DNA from: an uncultured Alphaproteobacteria bacterium
Lineage (GTDB): Bacteria; Pseudomonadota; Alphaproteobacteria; GCA-2731375
Length of the DNA stretch: 64,000 nucleotides
Assembly: GCA_951812805.1 (NCBI GenBank)
Contig: CATOSZ010000015.1
Coordinates: 29,778 to 93,777 of the forward strand
Direction: 5' to 3'
This document shows positions 61,994 through 64,000 of this stretch, in pieces (position 1 is the stretch's first letter; each line of letters opens with the position of its first letter). The notes under the pieces are model-generated. The model worked only from the letters and a program-made list of their open reading frames with translations, had not been told where the DNA came from and ran no database searches. A program made the position numbers and the translations under genes.

Positions 61994-64000
61994 TCAGGCG
62001 CGAAGCCGCATGTTCTCCGGATCGTGCGGCGCGCCTGGAGAGAGGGTGGCCGGGCGGCGTTCGCCCAGGACTTCGACCTCCAGCTCCGCCCCGTCTTCGA
62101 GCGCCTCGGTTTCGACATAGGCAAGCGCGATGGCGCGACCGATCGTGTGACCATGCCCGCCCGAGGTGACGATGCCGACGCGGCGCGCGCCGGACCAGAC
62201 GGGGGCATTGGTCATCGGATCCGCGTCGCCCGGGTCGAGCGTCAGGCAGACGAGCCGCCGGGTCGAGCCCGTCTGCATCTCCCGCTGCAACGCCGCGCGG
62301 CCGACGAAGTCCGGCTTGTCCAGGCGGACGAAGCGCTCCAACCCGGCTTCCAACGGCGTGTACTCGCTGGTGAGTTCCAGCTTCCAGGCCGGGTAGGCCT
62401 TTTCCAGGCGCAGGGAGTCCATTGCATACATGCCGAAATCCACGATGCCCGCGTCGGCGCCCGCCGCCATCACGTCCTCGTAGACCGTCGCCATATGCGC
62501 CATCGGCAGGTGCAGCTCCCAGCCGAGCTCGCCCACATAGTTGACGCGGATCGCCAGGGCTTCGGCGAAGCCGACGGTGATCCATTGCGCCGTCAGCCAG
62601 GGGAAGGCCGCGTTCGTGAGATCGGCCTCCGTCACCCGGGCCAGCACATCGCGCGATTTCGGTCCGGCCACGATCAGGGTGCCGTAGTGTCCCGTGACGT
62701 TGTCGATGCGCACCTCCGCACCCGCCGGTACCCGGGCGCGCAGTAGGTCCAGGTCGTGCTCCTCCGCCGCGGCAGCCGAGGCGATGTAGAAGCGGTCCTC
62801 GGCGAGGCGGGTGACGGTGAACTCGGAGACCACGTGGCCGCTTTCGAGGCAGGCGTAGGCAAGCGCGATGCGGCCGACGCGGGGCAGGCGCCCGGCGACG
62901 ATGCGGCCCAGCATGGCGGCGGCGTCCCGACCCTCGACCCTGAATTTGGCGAAGCCGCCGAGGTCGAGGACGCCCGCCCGCTCCCGCACCGCGCGGCATT
63001 CGGCGCCGATCGCCTCGAACCAGTTGGTGTGGCGGAAGCTCGGCCGCCGTTCGCCGTCCGCCCCCGCCGGCACGAACCAGGTCGCCCGTTCCCAGCCGCC
63101 CCGTGCGCCGAAGCGGGCGCCCTTGGCCTTCAGGGCTTCATAAAGCGGGGTGCGCCGGGCCGGCCGGCCCGCCGGCCATTCGTCGTGCGGAAACGCCGTG
63201 GCGTATTCGTGGCTGTAGAGTTCGACCGCCTTCTGCACCGCGTAGCGCTTGGTGGCGTAGGCGCCGAAGCGGCGCGGATCGATCTCCCAGGTATCCCACT
63301 CACCCTCGCCCTCGACGATGATGTCGGCCAGCAGCTTGCCGGCGCCGCCGCCCTGCACGATGCCGAAGCTGAAGGCGGCACAGAGATAGTGGTTCGGCTG
63401 TCCCGTCGCCGGGCCGACCAGCGGCAGGCCGTCCGGCGTATAGGGGATCGGCCCGTTGATGGTGTTGCGCACGCCGCTCTCGCCGAGCGGCGGGACCCGG
63501 GCGATGGCGTTCTCGATATAGCTCTCCAACCGGTCGAGGTCGGGCGGCAACAACTCCATGCCGAAGTCGGGCGGCACCCCGTCCTCGGCCCAGGTCCGGC
63601 AGTTAAACTCGTAGGGGCCGAGGATCAGGCCGCCGCGTTCCTGGCGCAGGTAGTAGGAATCGTCGGGATCACGCAGCAGCGGCAGCATGGTCTCCCGGCC
63701 TTCCAGGCTCGCCACCGCCTCGGTCACCAGATACTGGTGTTCCATCGACACCATGGGCAGACGCAGGCCGGTCATCGCCGCGACCTCGTGCGCCCGGTAG
63801 CCGGCGGCGTTGATCAGGATCTCCGCCGTGACCTCCCCCTTGGGCGTCGTCACCCGCCAGGCGCCGGACGCGGTGCGCGCGATCGCCGTCACCGGGCATT
63901 GGCGCTGGATCTCCACGCCGCCGTCCCGTGCGCCCTTGGCCAGCGCCTGGGTCAGCTGGCTCGGGTCGATGTGGCCGTCGTAGGGGTCCCAAAGCGCGCC
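61994..64000 (-). CDS. Sarcosine/dimethylglycine dehydrogenase-like FAD protein with GcvT domain; N terminus outside window
   Basis: At least 668 residues are visible. The N-terminal DAO/FAD-oxidoreductase part has lost its GxGxxG motif beyond the window edge but shows VEIQRQCPVTAIA, LINAAGYRAHEVAAMTG and TPDGLPLVGPA. The C-terminal half is an aminomethyltransferase (GcvT-like) tetrahydrofolate domain: LDLGGFAKFRVEGRDAAAML, YYGTLIVAGP-like GHYGTLIVAGPKSRDVLAR, and ELGWELHLPM, with FGMYAMDSLRLEKAYPAW. It oxidises N-methylglycine compounds and transfers the one-carbon unit to folate. The frame runs to the window end without a start. Confidence 0.9.
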   Translation of the reverse strand, partial: GALWDPYDGHIDPSQLTQALAKGARDGGVEIQRQCPVTAIARTASGAWRVTTPKGEVTAEILINAAGYRAHEVAAMTGLRLPMVSMEHQYLVTEAVASLEGRETMLPLLRDPDDSYYLRQERGGLILGPYEFNCRTWAEDGVPPDFGMELLPPDLDRLESYIENAIARVPPLGESGVRNTINGPIPYTPDGLPLVGPATGQPNHYLCAAFSFGIVQGGGAGKLLADIIVEGEGEWDTWEIDPRRFGAYATKRYAVQKAVELYSHEYATAFPHDEWPAGRPARRTPLYEALKAKGARFGARGGWERATWFVPAGADGERRPSFRHTNWFEAIGAECRAVRERAGVLDLGGFAKFRVEGRDAAAMLGRIVAGRLPRVGRIALAYACLESGHVVSEFTVTRLAEDRFYIASAAAAEEHDLDLLRARVPAGAEVRIDNVTGHYGTLIVAGPKSRDVLARVTEADLTNAAFPWLTAQWITVGFAEALAIRVNYVGELGWELHLPMAHMATVYEDVMAAGADAGIVDFGMYAMDSLRLEKAYPAWKLELTSEYTPLEAGLERFVRLDKPDFVGRAALQREMQTGSTRRLVCLTLDPGDADPMTNAPVWSGARRVGIVTSGGHGHTIGRAIALAYVETEALEDGAELEVEVLGERRPATLSPGAPHDPENMRLRA

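Overview
The window is GC-rich DNA from an alphaproteobacterium, probably Rhodospirillales-like. The support is high GC, the conserved block DUF4164 - zapA - 6S RNA - 5-formyltetrahydrofolate cyclo-ligase - YmdB-type phosphodiesterase (41391-43709), HspQ, and a plasmid-type ParA/ParB pair. No rRNA, tRNA or CRISPR array was seen. Species cannot be fixed from the sequence alone.

Layout. 1-2322: type II secretion / type IV pilus genes on the minus strand, a GspE-type ATPase broken by an in-frame amber codon and a prepilin peptidase. 2374-5592: NAD(P)-linked oxidoreductases. 5608-8034: a chemoreceptor beside a small periplasmic sensor-like protein. 8311-8475: a 54-residue secreted peptide gene. 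8933-11609: a two-gene operon of an HMG-CoA-synthase-like enzyme fused to a zinc-ribbon/OB domain, plus a thiolase. 13138-17181: hspQ, a luciferase-like oxidoreductase, RidA, an amidohydrolase and a PhyH-type dioxygenase.

11700-12817 and 17423-34735 form a mobile-element graveyard interleaved with ordinary genes. It holds an IS481-like element, an ISAs1 copy inside a glutathione transferase, IS91 and IS256 remnants, two IS21-type elements, a truncated HD-GYP protein, a serine recombinase tail, a ParA tail with an intact ParB, another transposase tail and an IS66 element. Several elements have different broken genes on their two sides and no target duplication, so the region has been deleted or recombined. 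Two structured palindromic repeats of about 270 bp (12826-13095 and 34462-34735), with a decayed third copy at 24737-24853, are the least explained feature. Their arms differ between copies but remain perfectly paired within each copy.

34875-35937 holds two orphan genes, one clearly AT-rich. 36119-38546 is metabolic. 38728-39935 is ISAs1 copy 2. 40144-43709 is the housekeeping cell-division/6S block. 43706-49254 holds a response regulator, lipoproteins, a GFA-like zinc protein, a nitroreductase, a Baeyer-Villiger-type monooxygenase and a secreted beta-propeller protein. 49386-51272 is another remnant zone with an IS630-type element that needs a frameshift. 52454-58264 carries a single-chain double ABC exporter and a hydantoinase A-like protein. 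ISAs1 copy 3 (59183-60390) truncates a class III aminotransferase, and the window ends with a PanB-like enzyme, an RDD membrane protein and a sarcosine/dimethylglycine dehydrogenase-like protein that runs off the edge.

Functionally the stable genes are a mixture of CoA, one-carbon and amine catabolism with cell-envelope functions. The accessory part records repeated insertion and IS-mediated deletion. All family names come from motif recognition by eye, without database searches.
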